Notes under the pieces: model-generated | What the model saw: the letters and a program-made list of their open reading frames with translations, nothing else | The model's database searches: none | What the model was told of the DNA's origin: nothing | NCBI GenBank assembly: GCA_905160935.1 | Contig: CAJHZI010000507.1 | Span: 1,483,501-1,547,500, forward strand | DNA: 64,000 nt | Source of the DNA: Enchytraeus crypticus | Lineage: Eukaryota > Annelida > Clitellata > Enchytraeida > Enchytraeidae | Direction of reading: 5' to 3' | Shown: positions 1 through 14,100 of the stretch, piece after piece | How the letters are laid out: every line of letters starts with the position of its first letter | Position numbering within the stretch: position 1 is the stretch's first letter | Program-made: the position numbers and the translations under genes

Positions 1-1150
1 CTTTCCATTGTGTGGGAACATACGAGTTGGTAATAGAAAGATTAATAAGTTTGGCAAGCGGTGCACAAAATACTGGTGCAGATAGCCTGAGGAACCACGA
101 TGGAAGACCGTCGGGTCCTGTAGCTGTAGGTTTCAGTGTATCCAGTATGTTGAAGATGGTGATTTCAGAAATAGGAGATAGTGGCGCACTATTAGATTGA
201 CTTACGACTGGCTCAATGTATTGATTGTCAGTTGAGACATGAGCATAATAGTAATTATGCTCTTGTCTCCACCTCCAGACCATGACTTTGCTAACCAGTT
301 TGCTTTTCGACCAACAGGTTCTACCACTGCCGCCCTTATCACTCTCTTTCACAAAATATCCTCAATACTTGAAGACCAAACGTTTGTTAGAGTGATAGCT
401 CTTGATTTCAGTAAGGCATTTGATGCCGTCAAACATTCACAGATGGTTTCAAAGCTTTGCCAGCTGAATATTCATGAATCTGCTAATGGATGGATTGCTA
501 GCTTCTTATCTGACCGTTCTCATACGACCATCTTCGAAGGTCAATTATCCTCTCCTAAAACAATAAATGCAAGTGTTGTCCAAGACTCTGCCATTGGTTC
601 TCCTGTATTTATTGATGTTTCCTCTGATCTAAGGACAATGCATTCAGCAAATTCTTTACTGAAATTTGCTGATGATACATATCTCATAGTGCCATCATCA
701 CATTTCCATCTAACTGAAGTAGAATTAATGAACTTAGAAAAGTTGGGCTTCAGTAAACAATCTACAACTAAACAGAAATATATCTAAAGAAATAATCTTT
801 AAGTCACCTAGCTATAAGCGTCAAACAATTGAATTGACCTACTTAGCTGGAATAGGACGAGTCTCACATCTCAAATGTTTGGGAGTCACAATTCCGTGTA
901 ATTTTTCATTTTCTCGTCATATATCCAATCTTATATCCTCATGTTCGAGTAATATTTTTGCTTTATACTCCTTGCGCACAAAAGGTCTATCAAATGAACT
1001 ACTTCAGATAGTGTTCCAAGCTTCTACTCTTAGTAAATTACTCTACGCCTCACAATTTTGGTGAGGGTTTACTTCTGCTGATGACAGAAACCGCCTAGAA
1101 ACATTCATATCAAACCTGAAGAAACGTTACAAAAAGAACTTACGCCATAC
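1..1150 (+). mobile_element. Decayed non-LTR retrotransposon, reverse transcriptase fragment
   Basis: Residues encoded from about 285 to 780 read as the middle of a LINE reverse transcriptase: a QFAFRPTGSTTAAL block, the motif A region VIALDFSKAFDAVKHS, and the catalytic motif C FADDTYLIV near 665-690. A second open block (834-1064) continues with the thumb-like LKCLGVTIP and a C-terminal region, and 1065-1160 still looks related after a stop. The usual motif B (GVPQGS type) is degraded to DSAIGSPVF, and stops and frameshifts separate the blocks, so it is a dead copy. The type resembles Jockey/CR1-like LINEs. The first 240 bases show nothing I can assign. Confidence 0.75.
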
Positions 1151-2001
1151 CAAGAAAGCGTAGCTCTTTGAAGGATAAAAACTTCATAACCCGCATGACA
1201 TTAAGTGATGCTATAAAACTATAGCTAATTTAATCTTGGTTTATGCAAGATTAAATTAAAATGCATTGTTAATATTTAGCGTGACTGTGTCATTATCTTC
1301 TCGTATAATGTACGTTTGAATGAAACCTCTCTGCGGTTGTTGGATTGTTTTAAACAAGCGCAAGATTTGTTTATTATAATTTAAGTTCAGTGGGAGGGTT
1401 CATCCATTTTAAATACCATTTAAACGCACTCCCTTCGTGGTTAAGATTGTATCATTAGAATATCGTATAATGACTATTATTAAACATTATCTTGGACTAT
1501 TGGTATCTTGGTATTATTGAACTTTCTATTTGCTTTTTGTTCCATCATCCATGTATGTTTGTACGTTTTCTGCGGTATGTCAGATTTCAAGTAATAAACG
1601 AATATAATAATAATATGATTCATCAGTGATTCTAATCAATTAGCTGTTAAATGGAACTAATTTCGCGTGTAGCCTCAATCACGCCGTACTCGATCATATA
1701 ATAGTTGAAATAATGTGAAACATTATGGTGTTTAATTACGTTACAGGATTTTTTTAAAATTTTAATATTGACGCCGTTCTTGCGCTCTCATACGATTCAT
1801 ATTGATCACCGTTCTTGTGCTACTCATACCAAGGCGGAGGAAAGAATAGACTGGTAGAGTTTCCTTGATAGGCCTATTCAAACTGGCTATGATTAAAATT
1901 ATTAACACGGTAGGTTAATAAATTTATCGATTGAATGAAATTGTTTTGATTTATAAGAATAGATTATAATTATTTGATTAATTAATTGATTGAATGTTTA
2001 G
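1151..2001. other. AT-rich intron or intergenic sequence, nothing recognised
   Basis: Low-complexity AT-rich sequence upstream of the first visible channel exon. No open frame, SINE or LINE motif was recognised. It ends in a short TTGATT-rich stretch leading to the acceptor at 2001. Confidence 0.5.
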
Positions 2002-2138
2002 GATTACTTTGTGGTGCTACTCTCGCCCTCAGAGCTCGACTCTACGATGAAGCTGCTGCTGCAGGTGCCGATATGGGCGGCAAGAGTTATCTACATACAG
2101 GGCTCAGCCCTCAAAGACACCGACCTCAGCAGGTGCAG
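2002..2138 (+). CDS. KCNT (SLO2): SLO2 exon a (RCK1)
   Basis: Starts in phase 0 after TTTAG with [17 protein letters not shown] and ends RC plus AG before GTATGT. It encodes an early RCK1 Rossmann strand and [18 protein letters not shown]-rich array begins at the donor. Confidence 0.92.
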
Positions 2139-5100
2139 GTATGTGTGTGTGTGTGTATGTGCAGGTATGTGTGTGTATGTGTGTGTATGTGTGTATGTGT
2201 GTATTCATGTGCAAGTAGGTGTGTGTATGTGTGTATGTGTGTGTATGTGTGTATGTATGTGCAGGTATGTTTGTGCGTGAATGGATAAGTAGGCTATAGT
2301 ATTATGCATAGGCCTACATATAGTATGAATGGTCTATGTTATGTGAACTAAATCCGGAATAAGCAAGCGCTTCTATGGCCTGTATCTTCAGTTCACACAA
2401 ACGTTTCCACATTTCGCATTTCTATTTCCTTTACCTGCGTTTTTAATGTTTGATGTGATGAATAAATGATGATGTGATGAATAAATAAATTTTAGAAAAT
2501 GTACGCACATAGAATATTTATAATGCACGATACGCAGAGTATTACTTATTTCGTTTTAACCAAAGTTCTAGAATATTCTGAAGTTTTTCTTCAAATGCGT
2601 TATTTTTATACGACTGAATATATTTAATTATATGTTCATATGACCGTATTTCTATTTCTAAATCAATATACTGTATTTAATGCATTTACTTATGCTTGTG
2701 TATGTCCTAGAATGCAAGATGCAGAAGCTTGTTTCATGGTGGCAGCTCGGAACTATACTGACAGAACTGCCGCGGTAAAGTCAAGTTATCTCAACCTAAG
2801 CAAGAAAAGCCGCTAACTTATCATACGTATAAAATATTTCTTTCAGGATCCCAGAAATATTCCAATTCAACTTCAATAAGCGTATAAAATTAGAATCAGA
2901 CAATTCGTATCTGAGAGTCCTATTGTATTATTTATTTTTCCAATAATTTATTGATTTGAATCATTGGTATTATATTTTAAGTGTTTATAGTCTACTGTAA
3001 GTTTTACTGCTGCAACATTTTTATGTATGATTTACGATCTTTCTGTTGCAATATGGCTTACCTTCTTCTCTTCTGCGTCTACAACGTGTCCAGAATTCTC
3101 TAGCACGTGCTGGCTGCCGATCTTAAAGGTTTCAGGCTACCTCTAGTTTCCTACTTAATAATCTTCATTGGCTTCCTGTGGTTCAAAGGAGCAAGCATAA
3201 AATTGCTCTGCTAATTCGAAAAACACTTATCCTTCGAAAACCCTGCACCTTTCTAATCTTTTAATCCCTTATCAACCTTCTCGTAAGCATCGTTCTTCTG
3301 ATGCCAACCAGCTCAAAACTCCAAATACTCTCACTTCATTAAGTAGACGCTCATTTTCTCTTCAGCTCCCACTGTTTGGAACTCTCTGCCTTCAGATCTT
3401 GGCTCATGTTCTGTTATTTCCACTTTCCTTAGTAGGCTGAAAATATATGTTTTCCCCAACCCATAGATTAATATCATCTTGCGTGACTGATTTTTGATCG
3501 CCGGATCGTCAGCTTTTAGAGTCTGGTTTCTTTCTCTTCATCGCTTGTTTTTTCAGGTCGTTTGGGTGACTCGATTGTTGATGATAGGACGTCCATGACA
3601 TCATCCTTACATGAGGCAACGGACGTTAAATCTTTAATATTATTATTTTTATTTTTATTTTTATTCAATGCCACGCTTCTGTAAAAACTGTTCATCTGTA
3701 GTCAACTTATTCGTTGCGTAGAACATTCTCGTTAAAATGGGTGACTATTCTTTGTGATTCTCACTCCTACAGAACTCTTATAGATTTTTAATAACTTAAT
3801 CATCTAGCCTTTATTAACTTGATCTAACGTTTATTTATTTAAACGCTTAGTTTAAGTTATTTAACGCACTTAAGGAAAAACATACTGTGTTTAGTTCCTT
3901 GACTCGTAAAGATTTCTGATTTAGTTAAATAGTTAAAATTAACACTGAATTTCGTCCATGTGCTATTACAAGTTTCTAATTTATTTGTCGCATTTTTTAT
4001 GTAAATTGCCTGCAAGAGAGTCCGCACACTATATATCATTGGAAGTTTGTCGAATTTTGATACATTTATCGATGGTGCTTTCAGGACCAGCACACGGTGC
4101 TTCGCTCCTGGGCTGTGAAGGACTTCGCCCCGCACTGTCCTCAGTATCTTCAAATCTTCAGACCTGAGAGCAAGCTTCACGTTCAGTTTGCCGGTAATGT
4201 GCTCTACTGGTAAAGCTAATGTTAACGTCAGTTTCCTCACTCGAAAGCGGTTTCAGTGACGGGCGAGCCCAGTATTTGAAACCCACACATACTGATCCGC
4301 GGTCGAGTATCTTACCGACATCGCCACTGGCTCCAGCCAACTATTGTGCATATGTTGACATACCATTTTCGCTAAATCTGCATTTCTGTAACATAGCACA
4401 AGATAACAACAATTAGGATGCTACTGTCATTAATGACAGCATCGGGCACTAATGAGACAAATCCAAGCCGGCGAGCAAAAGAGGTCTAAAAAGGTGCAAA
4501 ATCCATAATCCAGAAATCAATCCAAAGATAATGAAGTGATATGAACTTGTATCTGTTCTTGTCAGTGTGTCAGCTTGCTCGGATTCTGTGTGTCTTCATA
4601 TGTAAGTGTGAATGTACCCGTATGTTTTTTATCTCGTATCTGCATATTTCCTAACGTACGCTGCAATCCTTGTGTATGCAAGTCAACCGGATTTTTTTTC
4701 GGATCACGGTAGTGTACGGATTAGAACAACAGTTTGTTGCACATGTCGTAAGAGACTACTAAGCAATAGCTGTGAAATGCTATTGAATATCACAGCAGAG
4801 CTCTAGGTTTCGTAAATTTCTCAAATATAATTGGACTCAACCTCAACCTTATTGTTGATGAAGTGATGTTTAGAGAGCATAAAATATGAGTAGGAATAGG
4901 TATTTGTTTCCGGCAACTTACAGAACTCTACACATGTTTACGTGTCCTGCAGGATCCGTATCTATGTGAATACAGTATTTATGTGTCACTATCTCCTCAC
5001 ATGTTTATGCGTACAGTATTTATGTGTCATTACACCCCCCTCATGCTCATGTGTGTGTATGTGTGTAGAACACGTAGTGTGTGAAGATGAGTTTAAGTAC

Positions 5101-8100
5101 GCACTGCTTGCTAACAACTGCCTCTGTCCCGGTATATCCACGTTTATGACTCTACTGCTTCATACGTCAAGAGGAGCGTATGTACTATTTGTTCTTACTT
5201 CTCATTTATCTTTCTCTCCTTCTTTCTCTCTATCTCTCTCTATCACTATTTCTTTCTCCCCTCTCTCTCCTCTCTGTCCCTCTCGCTCTCTATTACTATT
5301 TTTCTCTCTCCATCTCTGTCTTTATAGCTCTCTATTACTACATGTCTCTCTCTCTTTCTCTTTCTGTCTCTCTGGCTCACTCGCTCTCTATTAATATGTA
5401 TATCTCTCTTTCTCCCTTTTTCACGCGATATTGTTTATTCTCAGTTTTTTCTATTTATTTAAACATTTTTTGCGATTCCTCTCGGATTTAAATTTGTGAT
5501 CTCCTACTGATGAAGACTTTTTACTTTAAAGTGTCTTTTCGATTCACATTATTTAATTTCATGATTTCGACGTTAGGAGTAAATAAGTGAGTAATAAAGT
5601 AAAGATTTATATCTACATATTTAAGATAGTGCTTAAGTTTCATATAGTAAACTATATGTATATACCCCATGAATTAATGACTACAAATCAAATGTAGATC
5701 CAGAACATAGATAGGAATATTGGGTTTTAAAGGAGTTTTCGCTTCTACAGTACGTTAGGATCTTTGATAGCCCATAATTCAAGAATAAGACGGCCTTATT
5801 ATTGAACGAGAATGAAGATTTTAGTAGAGATGGAAATCGAACCGAACCCGAACCGAACAGAACCAAAAAATTTGGAATTTTGACCGAACCGAACTGAACC
5901 CGAACCCGGACTCTGGCCGAACCCGAACCGAACCCGAACCCAGACTCTGGCCGAACCGAACCCGAACCCAGACTCTGACCCAACCCGAACCGAACCCGAA
6001 CCATGTCTTCGTCCAAACCGAACTGAATCAAAATCTTGAAGTTCCTTTCTCCTTCGCCAGCCTGACATTATATAAAGATAGTAAAAATAATACAAATATA
6101 TATTAGTTCTTGCATTTACATGTCTTACAGTATCCAACAGCATATATTCAGGTATGGCTGGTTCCGTCACAAATTTAAAAATTAGTAACAGATAGCGATA
6201 CAAAGGAATGGTAGCGTTACAAAGGAATGGTAGCGGGAAGCGAGACTGGTCTACAGAAGATAATGGATAATCTGAATGATATGACATTGAAATATGGAAT
6301 GAAGATTAACATCAAAGAGACAAAAGTAGTGACGTTAGTCACAGAATAGAGTTGAAATCAATATTATAATAAATGTTACGAAATTGGAACAGGTAAGGAG
6401 TTTCAAATATTTCAGTCATGCTATAACAGATGATGGGAAATGTGAGACTGAAATATATAGTAGGATTGCACAAGCAAAGGAAACTTTTGATAATAGGAAA
6501 CTTTTAACAAAAATCCCAAAGAAGACACTAAGATAAAGACAGCGAAAACCTTGGTATGGACCACGCTATTATTATATGGATCTGAAACATGGACATCAAG
6601 GAAAGAAAATATCAGGAAACTGGAGGCATTGGAAATATGGATATGGAGAAGAATGGGAAGGATTAGCTGGACTCAAAAGGTTACAAGTGAAGAAGTTCTG
6701 GAGAGAGTTGGTAAAGATAGACAGTTGATAATGTATTAAGAAATAGGAAGAAGAGTTGGATAGGACTCATTCTAAGAGGGGAAAGTCTATTTAAAAAGGT
6801 CATAGAAGGCAGAATGGTACGAGAAAGAGGCAGAGGCAGACCAAGATTATAAATGTTAGATGATTTTAAGATCCACTCATATTTGGACATGAAGTGGAAG
6901 GCGGAAGATAGACAAAAGTGGAGGCTTTATATACCATGGACCTGTAATAGGCAGTGCACTAAGAGAGAGAGAGAGAGAGCATTACAAAAATCACTGGTAT
7001 TTCAGACGCTTATAGTTTATTACTGGTTCAGTTGATAGCAAAAGGTATATATTATGATTATTTTTCTGTGGGAGTACACGTGTTTACTAAATCGTCCTTA
7101 TTTCACATTTTATGTTAATAAATTGCACTTTGTCTCTGAAATATTGCAACAAATTTTAGCCAAGACATTTCCATTTAATTATAAACGTTTCTAATATATT
7201 GGCCTAGTGACAAAATGTAGTTTTAAATTGATGAAGCATTCTATTTTCTGATTATAATCAAGGAGAATATTAAAGATACCGTAAAAAGCTAAATATCTAT
7301 TTTATGAACACTTGTTTGTGAACTTACAATATTTTGAGAAATGTACAGGAATAAATACCACTTCTCTAATTTTTTCATTGTCATATTTTTACTCAGGTGA
7401 CAAAATGTCAGTTACTATGACTTAATGTATTTCTTTAAGCACATTTACCATAAATCATTTTAAACATATTTATCATAACCATGATTATTATAAGTAATGT
7501 TAAACAATTGCAACATTATCCAAACCAAACTATTTAGAACTCGAATCGAACTATCACGAGTTGGAAAGCAAGCCGAACCCGAACCGAACCCAAGCCCTTG
7601 TTCTAACCGAACCGAACCGAACTATCATTTTCAACAAACCGAACCGAACCGAGCTCTCAAATTGTCGACTGCTAACCGAACCAGAACCGAACCGAACTTT
7701 CATTTTCAGCGAACCGTACCGAACCCGAACTCTGAAAATTCATAAAATTCCCGTCTCTAGATTTTAGTGTAAATAGATCAAATATTATTTCATTTACAAA
7801 GAAATATAATTCAGTTTGCAACTGGTGTAATCTTTGATGTATTAAGCGATCGATTGATAGATTGATTAAGCGCTTGAATGAGTAATCAATTAATTGATAT
7901 GTCTCTTGCATGATTGATTAATTTATTGATTATTTGATTGATTGATTGAATGCTTGACTGATTGATTGATTCATTGATTGACAGAGAGGGCCAAGCAGCT
8001 ATTGAGGAGTGGCCTAGGTTGTACGGTAGATGCAGTGGTAATGAGATCTATCACATACAGCTATCGGAGAGTAAATTCTTTGGAGAATACATTGACAAAA

Positions 8101-11100
8101 GTTTTACGTACGCTTCATTCCACGCTCACAGAAAGTACGTACGACAAACCTTAAATAATTCTAAAGAAGTGCTTAAAAGAAGAGACAATTTAAATTTTAG
8201 AATAATACGAAATAGGAGTTATAAAATATACAGTATACAAAGAGTATTTTAAAAAAAGTTTAAAGTCCATATAATAGTTCAAACAAGACGTCAGATGTGT
8301 TCATGATGTCAGTGATATACACTTCAATTTCCCTTTGCCGAAATCACAATTGCTTGTTGGATGCACTTAATCAACGACTAGGCCTAAAGTCAGATTCTTT
8401 TTGTGAAGATGATTTTGGGTTCTTTTAAACAACCCTCAGTACTTTTGCAGATACAAACAATCATACTGTATAGTGTAAGCGAAATTTTGAGTTTAAGCAG
8501 AAATAGACGACAGTAGCACTCTAATGAAGTTCTTTTTGAGTATGAACATGAATCCCTTTTACATTATCCTGCTTCTGATTTTCTTCAGATACGGTGTATC
8601 GCTAGTCGGCATAAAGCAAAACCTACCGGGAGCTATGATACAGTTGAACCCAGGGCCTCGGCATCTCATGCAAGCCACTGATGTCTGTTTCTATATGTCG
8701 ATCAGCAAGGAGGAGAACTCTCAGTTTATATTGGCCCATCCTAACGAGGACAAGGAGGGTCTGTTCACGCGCCATGGGTCCATCAAAGCTCTGTCACGAG
8801 TGGGAAGTCATCGATACACTAAAGTAGCGAGTGTCGTCACCACCAGGGGTGAGCTGTGTCTACTCTTTAATAGAATTATTTTAATTTTGTCGCTTTCATT
8901 TTCAACTTTTTGGAGAGTATCTGTTTACGTTCAATGTCAGGTGTATTATAAGGACCAATAGTCGGAGGTGCTATTTATACATTTCCTAAGATTTGAGATT
9001 TGCATATAGCAAATGTATTCATTTCTATGTATGGCCCATGGTTCGGGCCAATAGTCATTATTGGTAAATAATTTTGAATAAAAGTTTCAATAAAAACTTT
9101 TAAAAATGGTCTTCTTATCTAGTAACACGTTACTACGTTTATATGTTATTTAAAAGTAGTCTTATTATCTTATAAAATAAGATAATATATGTTATGATTT
9201 TATGCTGTATATGCGTGATTTTTAATTATGGCTTGCGCCAATAAAGTTTCGATTTAGTAAATTATACAGAGATACTATGTAGGTTCCAGTGGGACAGAAC
9301 CCCCTCGTACACTGACCACCCACGAGTCAGATGACCCCTCTCACCCCCCTCCTACCACACTGGCTTCCCCTTCCTCCCTCAACACTCTCTCTATTCCCAC
9401 CTACAACAACATGGCTAAGAGGCACAGCATCGAGTTCGTCCCGCCCACATTTGACAGTCACGTGATGGCAGGGGGCCAATCAGAGCCGACCATGGCCTCC
9501 GAGGAGGAGTCAGTGTGTAGCGAGCTGGACGACACCACGCCCACAATACTCAGTCCTGCCGAACCTGAGTAAGTACAATGTTATCTGAGGGAATAGTACT
9601 GTTAGTAAGTACAATGATTTCTGAGGGAGTAATAATGTTAATAAGTACAATGTTATCTTAGAGAGTAGTACTGTTAGTAAGTACAATGTTATCTGACTGA
9701 GTAGTACTGTTAATTAGTACAATGTTATCTGAGGGAAAGTACTGTTAGTAAGTACAATATTTAACTGAGAGAGTAGTACTGTTAATAAGTACAATGTTTA
9801 TCTAAAGGAGTAGTTCAATTAAGTTTGCTAGCATAGTTTCCGCAATGATTTTTCTTTGCCTTCCTCAGAGTGTCGGTGATTGGAACTCACCTCTTGCGAG
9901 ATACTCAAGTACCCAGTTTCGCTTCTCTAGGGGCGTAATTCGGTACTAAAAAGTGGGAGACTCAGGTTTTTGTATAGTTTTGTTGGCGACGCATTTTGAT
10001 AAACGTTTCACTTACGCTTCTTGAAATATCGGAAACCTGTTTTTGACGTGACATTTCTAGAAGTAGGGAGGCAATTCCTATTGTATCTACACACTCTAAA
10101 AAGTGGGGACATATCCGCCTCCCTTCTGTGCTCATGTACTATTCTTAACTTTCCGTCAGCTAGCAGAACATTGTGTTACGGATATGATGTATCAGCTATC
10201 TCGCTAGTATAATTAAGTTTAAATCCAGCTACAATAAAATATTGTGATAAATAAAGCCGGTTTTATTGGCTGGAACCAGTGGCAACGTCGGTAAGATACT
10301 CAACCGCGGGTCAGTACGTGCGGGGTTCAAATCCTGGGCTCGCCCGTCACTGACATCGCTTTCGAGTGAGGAAACTGACGTTAACCTTAGCTTTTTTTAG
10401 CTTTTGGTTTAGAGTCATAAAAAGTTTAGCATGGTGTCCTGATGTAACAGCTACACTTGTGGATTTCCACCGTTCACTCCGTACATCGGTACAAGTCCCC
10501 CTCTCTGTCACCTGGAGAAACTGAAACGACCTCTCTGTTGTCTGGAACTCGCTCAGGTATGTACCTCCTCTCTGCACCAATCTGATCTGTACCTCCTCTC
10601 TGTACCTATATAATTTGTACCTCCTCTATCCTCCTTTGTACCTATCTATCTGATTTGTACCTCCTCTCTGTACCTATATAATTTGTACCTCCTCTCTGTA
10701 CCTATCTGATCTGTACCTCATCTCTGTACCTATCTACTGATCTGTACCTCCTCTCTGTACCCATATAATATGTACCTCCTCTCTGTATCTATCTATCTTA
10801 TATATACCTCCTCTCTGTACCTCTCTGGTCTTTACCTACTCTCTGTACCTATATGATCTGATCTGTACCTCCTCTCTCTACCTACCTATCTGATCTGTAC
10901 CTGTCAAGAAGTTCTGTACTCTTCCCAATCAATCCAATTCTTCCGTGCTCCTCTCAATCAATCCAACTACTCCGTACTCCTCTCTGTACCAGTTAATCTG
11001 GTCTGTGTCATCTCTTTATCTTGACTTTCAATCATCTCTTCTATGTACATTATACGTACCAGCATCTACCTTAAATAAAAATAAATGTTGATTTCAACAG

Positions 11101-14100
11101 CGGTATTGTTGAATTTTTGAACCTCATAAAACTGTCAGAAAAGGAATGAAGGGGTAGCTGAAATATTGTTGCTGCGCGATTTAATATCCCACTGAGATAG
11201 AACAAGTTTAGCTGTGTAAGGTTACAACGTATGATTGTCGTCTAATTTGATGTAATCGTGCAGGCTTGTGAACACTGCAGCCATACGCAAGCCAATGACT
11301 ATAATTGGTCTAACAGAACGGCTATAGTGGCCGCTGACCATGCCAGCAACGGTCTCTACAACTTCATTGTTCCTCTCAGATCTCACGCTAGACCTAAGAA
11401 CTCGCTCAATCCCATAGTGCTGCTGCTGGAAGAAAGGTGAGGAAATCTTTCCTGTGGTTCGTGACTTTTTTCTCGTTTAGTATCGTTTATTTATTCATCA
11501 CAGCACAGATTATACAAACAATAGGAATTTGCATGTCGTTAGTTAAACAAATAACAATTCAAAAGACTTGATGTCTAGCTCATTTATTTAGACGGCGGGA
11601 TTAGCGCACTTGGTTTAGTTGCGCGTCAATTATCGACGTTAAGCTGCATCGACCTCGGTTAGTACTTTGTGGTGACCACCTTGGAAGACCGTGTGTTGGT
11701 AAAAGCTTAGGAAGGAAAAAAATTCCAGGGTGATGGAAGATTATTCTTAAATCCGCGCCGGCTGCAATTGATGCTTCATCAAAAGGCAACGATTACTAAT
11801 AACCATGGAGAGGAAGGAAGAAATGGGTCTCAAAAAAGCATCTGTGCTTCCTGACCCACTGTGCCGTTATGTTATGCTTATGTTATGTATTGTTGTTGAA
11901 AATTTAGTCTAAAATATAAAGAGATTTAAATTTAAAATATAAAGAGGTTTACCACTCGTTTGTTCTCGTAGAAGGTACTATTTAAAAGGATACAACTGTT
12001 ACGCGAATTCGATGTGTACTCCAACCCCGAGTCAACTCTAAACAATCAGGGCCTTCCATTGAGTCTCAGTTTAACCAGGATAGCTTTTATCTGTTTTAAA
12101 CCAAAACAAATTAATATTCGACTGACTAAATTAAGATCTTATCAGGCATATGGCTGATAGGATATAGGCAGTTCTCTGTGGGGTCCCATGCTTTGTTAAA
12201 GATTGAGCAAACTCAGAACTCAAGACACACATTCCTGTACTCATGCTCCTTATGTACTTAAGTATGTGCTAAAGATTTAAATCTCGGCGATCTTTCATCA
12301 ACCCGTCGAAAGATCTTCCAAACAAGTCGACGAGATGATATTTCATAGTGCATTAAAAAAAAAAAAAAAACCATAGTTTAGCTCTGACGAAGCTTAACTC
12401 TGTGTGATAGATTTGTAATATCTTTCAAGATGTCTATTTTACTTATCTACAAGTGACTTCGTGGATTTAAGAGAATGATATTGTATTCGCGATAAGCCTG
12501 TGATAGAAAAATGTTTTCTATATACTGTATATATATAGTGAAAACTTGAAAATTAGAGAATGAGTATTTTGTGGAATAACAATCCGCTGAGCAGTTATTG
12601 TCAAAGCAAAGTTGAAGATGAAAATTATTATTTGAGGGTTATGCAATCTTCCATAGATTTGAAAGATGATCGTTGTTAATTCTTATAAATTCTATATATT
12701 TTTGGAGCTTCACTGGACAATCTTCAAAATGCCATCTTTGTCCGAAAATTTGCAACAAATCTTTGTTATTGATTTGATTGCAGACCAGATTCTAAATTCC
12801 TGGAGACAATCTGTTTCTTCCCGATGGTTTACTGGATGCTTGGATCCATTGACAAGTATGTCACAAAATTTCTCTATCCAATTTCTCTACCCTAGCTTCT
12901 CTTTCCTGGTTGCTATATCCTAGTTTCTCTATCCTAGATTCTCTACCATAATTTCTCTACACAAGTTTCTTTATCCTAGTTTCTCTACCCTAGTTTCTCT
13001 ATTCTGGTTTCTCTAACCTAGTTTCTCTATCCTAGCTTCGCTGTCCTAGCTTCTTTATCCTAGTTTCTCTACCCTAGTTACTCTACCCTAGTTTCTCTAT
13101 TCTGGTTTCTGGGTGAGGCTCTTTGCTTTTAAACATTCATTTCTCTTTATCTCTTTATCTTTTCGTTTCGTAGTAATATTTTCTTTCTACTTCTATACCT
13201 CTCGACATACCTTTACGTCTAAGTCCGCTGTTTTTCTCTCCTTAACACGTCCTTCTTTCTCTTTCGCTCTCATTCTCTTTTAGGGTCTAAGGTTTATTAA
13301 ATTTTTTCTTCAGTCTTGTTTACTCTCTTAACTTTTGCTTGATATTTACGGCCGTACTGTTGACTGCGGTTCTAACATTAGGGTTATAGACATAGCATAT
13401 TTCATTAGCCTTATTGGTTAACTGATCTGGTAGGCAGAACAGGGCAAGTAGTGCAGGAATATACAACATTGGACGTCATTCCATATAGTCGTCGTCATCT
13501 AGTCTGAAGTACAGTGTCATAATGTGCATATCAGCGTTCATAAATTACGTGTGAACAGATAATCCATTTGTATACATAACATATGTATAACTGAACATAT
13601 CATGCTTTCATAAATTATGTGTGAACAGATAATCTATGTATGTACAATTTGTACATAACATATGTATAACTGTATATATCATGCGCTCATAAGTTATGTG
13701 TGAGCAGATAATCTATGTGTGTGCATAAATTATGTATAAATATTCATATCATGCGTTCAGAAATTATGTGTGAACAGTTAATATATGCACATAACTTAAG
13801 TAGACGTATGTATGTGCATGGACGTAGCTTATGTAGACGTACATAACTTAAGTATACATATGTATATGTATGTATTTTACTTAAGTATACGTATGTATAT
13901 GTATGTACATAATTTAAGCATACGTATGTATGTGCACGTTAATAACTTATGTACATGTATATGTATTGTAAATGTGTGTGTACATAATTTAAGTATACGT
14001 GTCTATATGTATGTACATCACTTCTGTATTCTCTCAGTTTGGATGATCTACTGAGAGCAGGCATCAACAGAGCAGATAACATCGTTGTCGTCAACAAGGA

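Noticed and set aside
12..200. 62-codon frame at the window start
   Set aside because: No motif or splice site. It may be decayed LINE sequence, but nothing shows it.
3857..4340. Minus-strand frames over SLO2 exon c
   Set aside because: They are shadows of exon c and of the adjacent SINE, with no independent support.
5681..6287. Gly/Ser/Val/Arg/Phe-rich minus-strand frames
   Set aside because: They translate the CGAACC hexamer array. No protein family is seen and the matching array at 7560 gives a different false frame.
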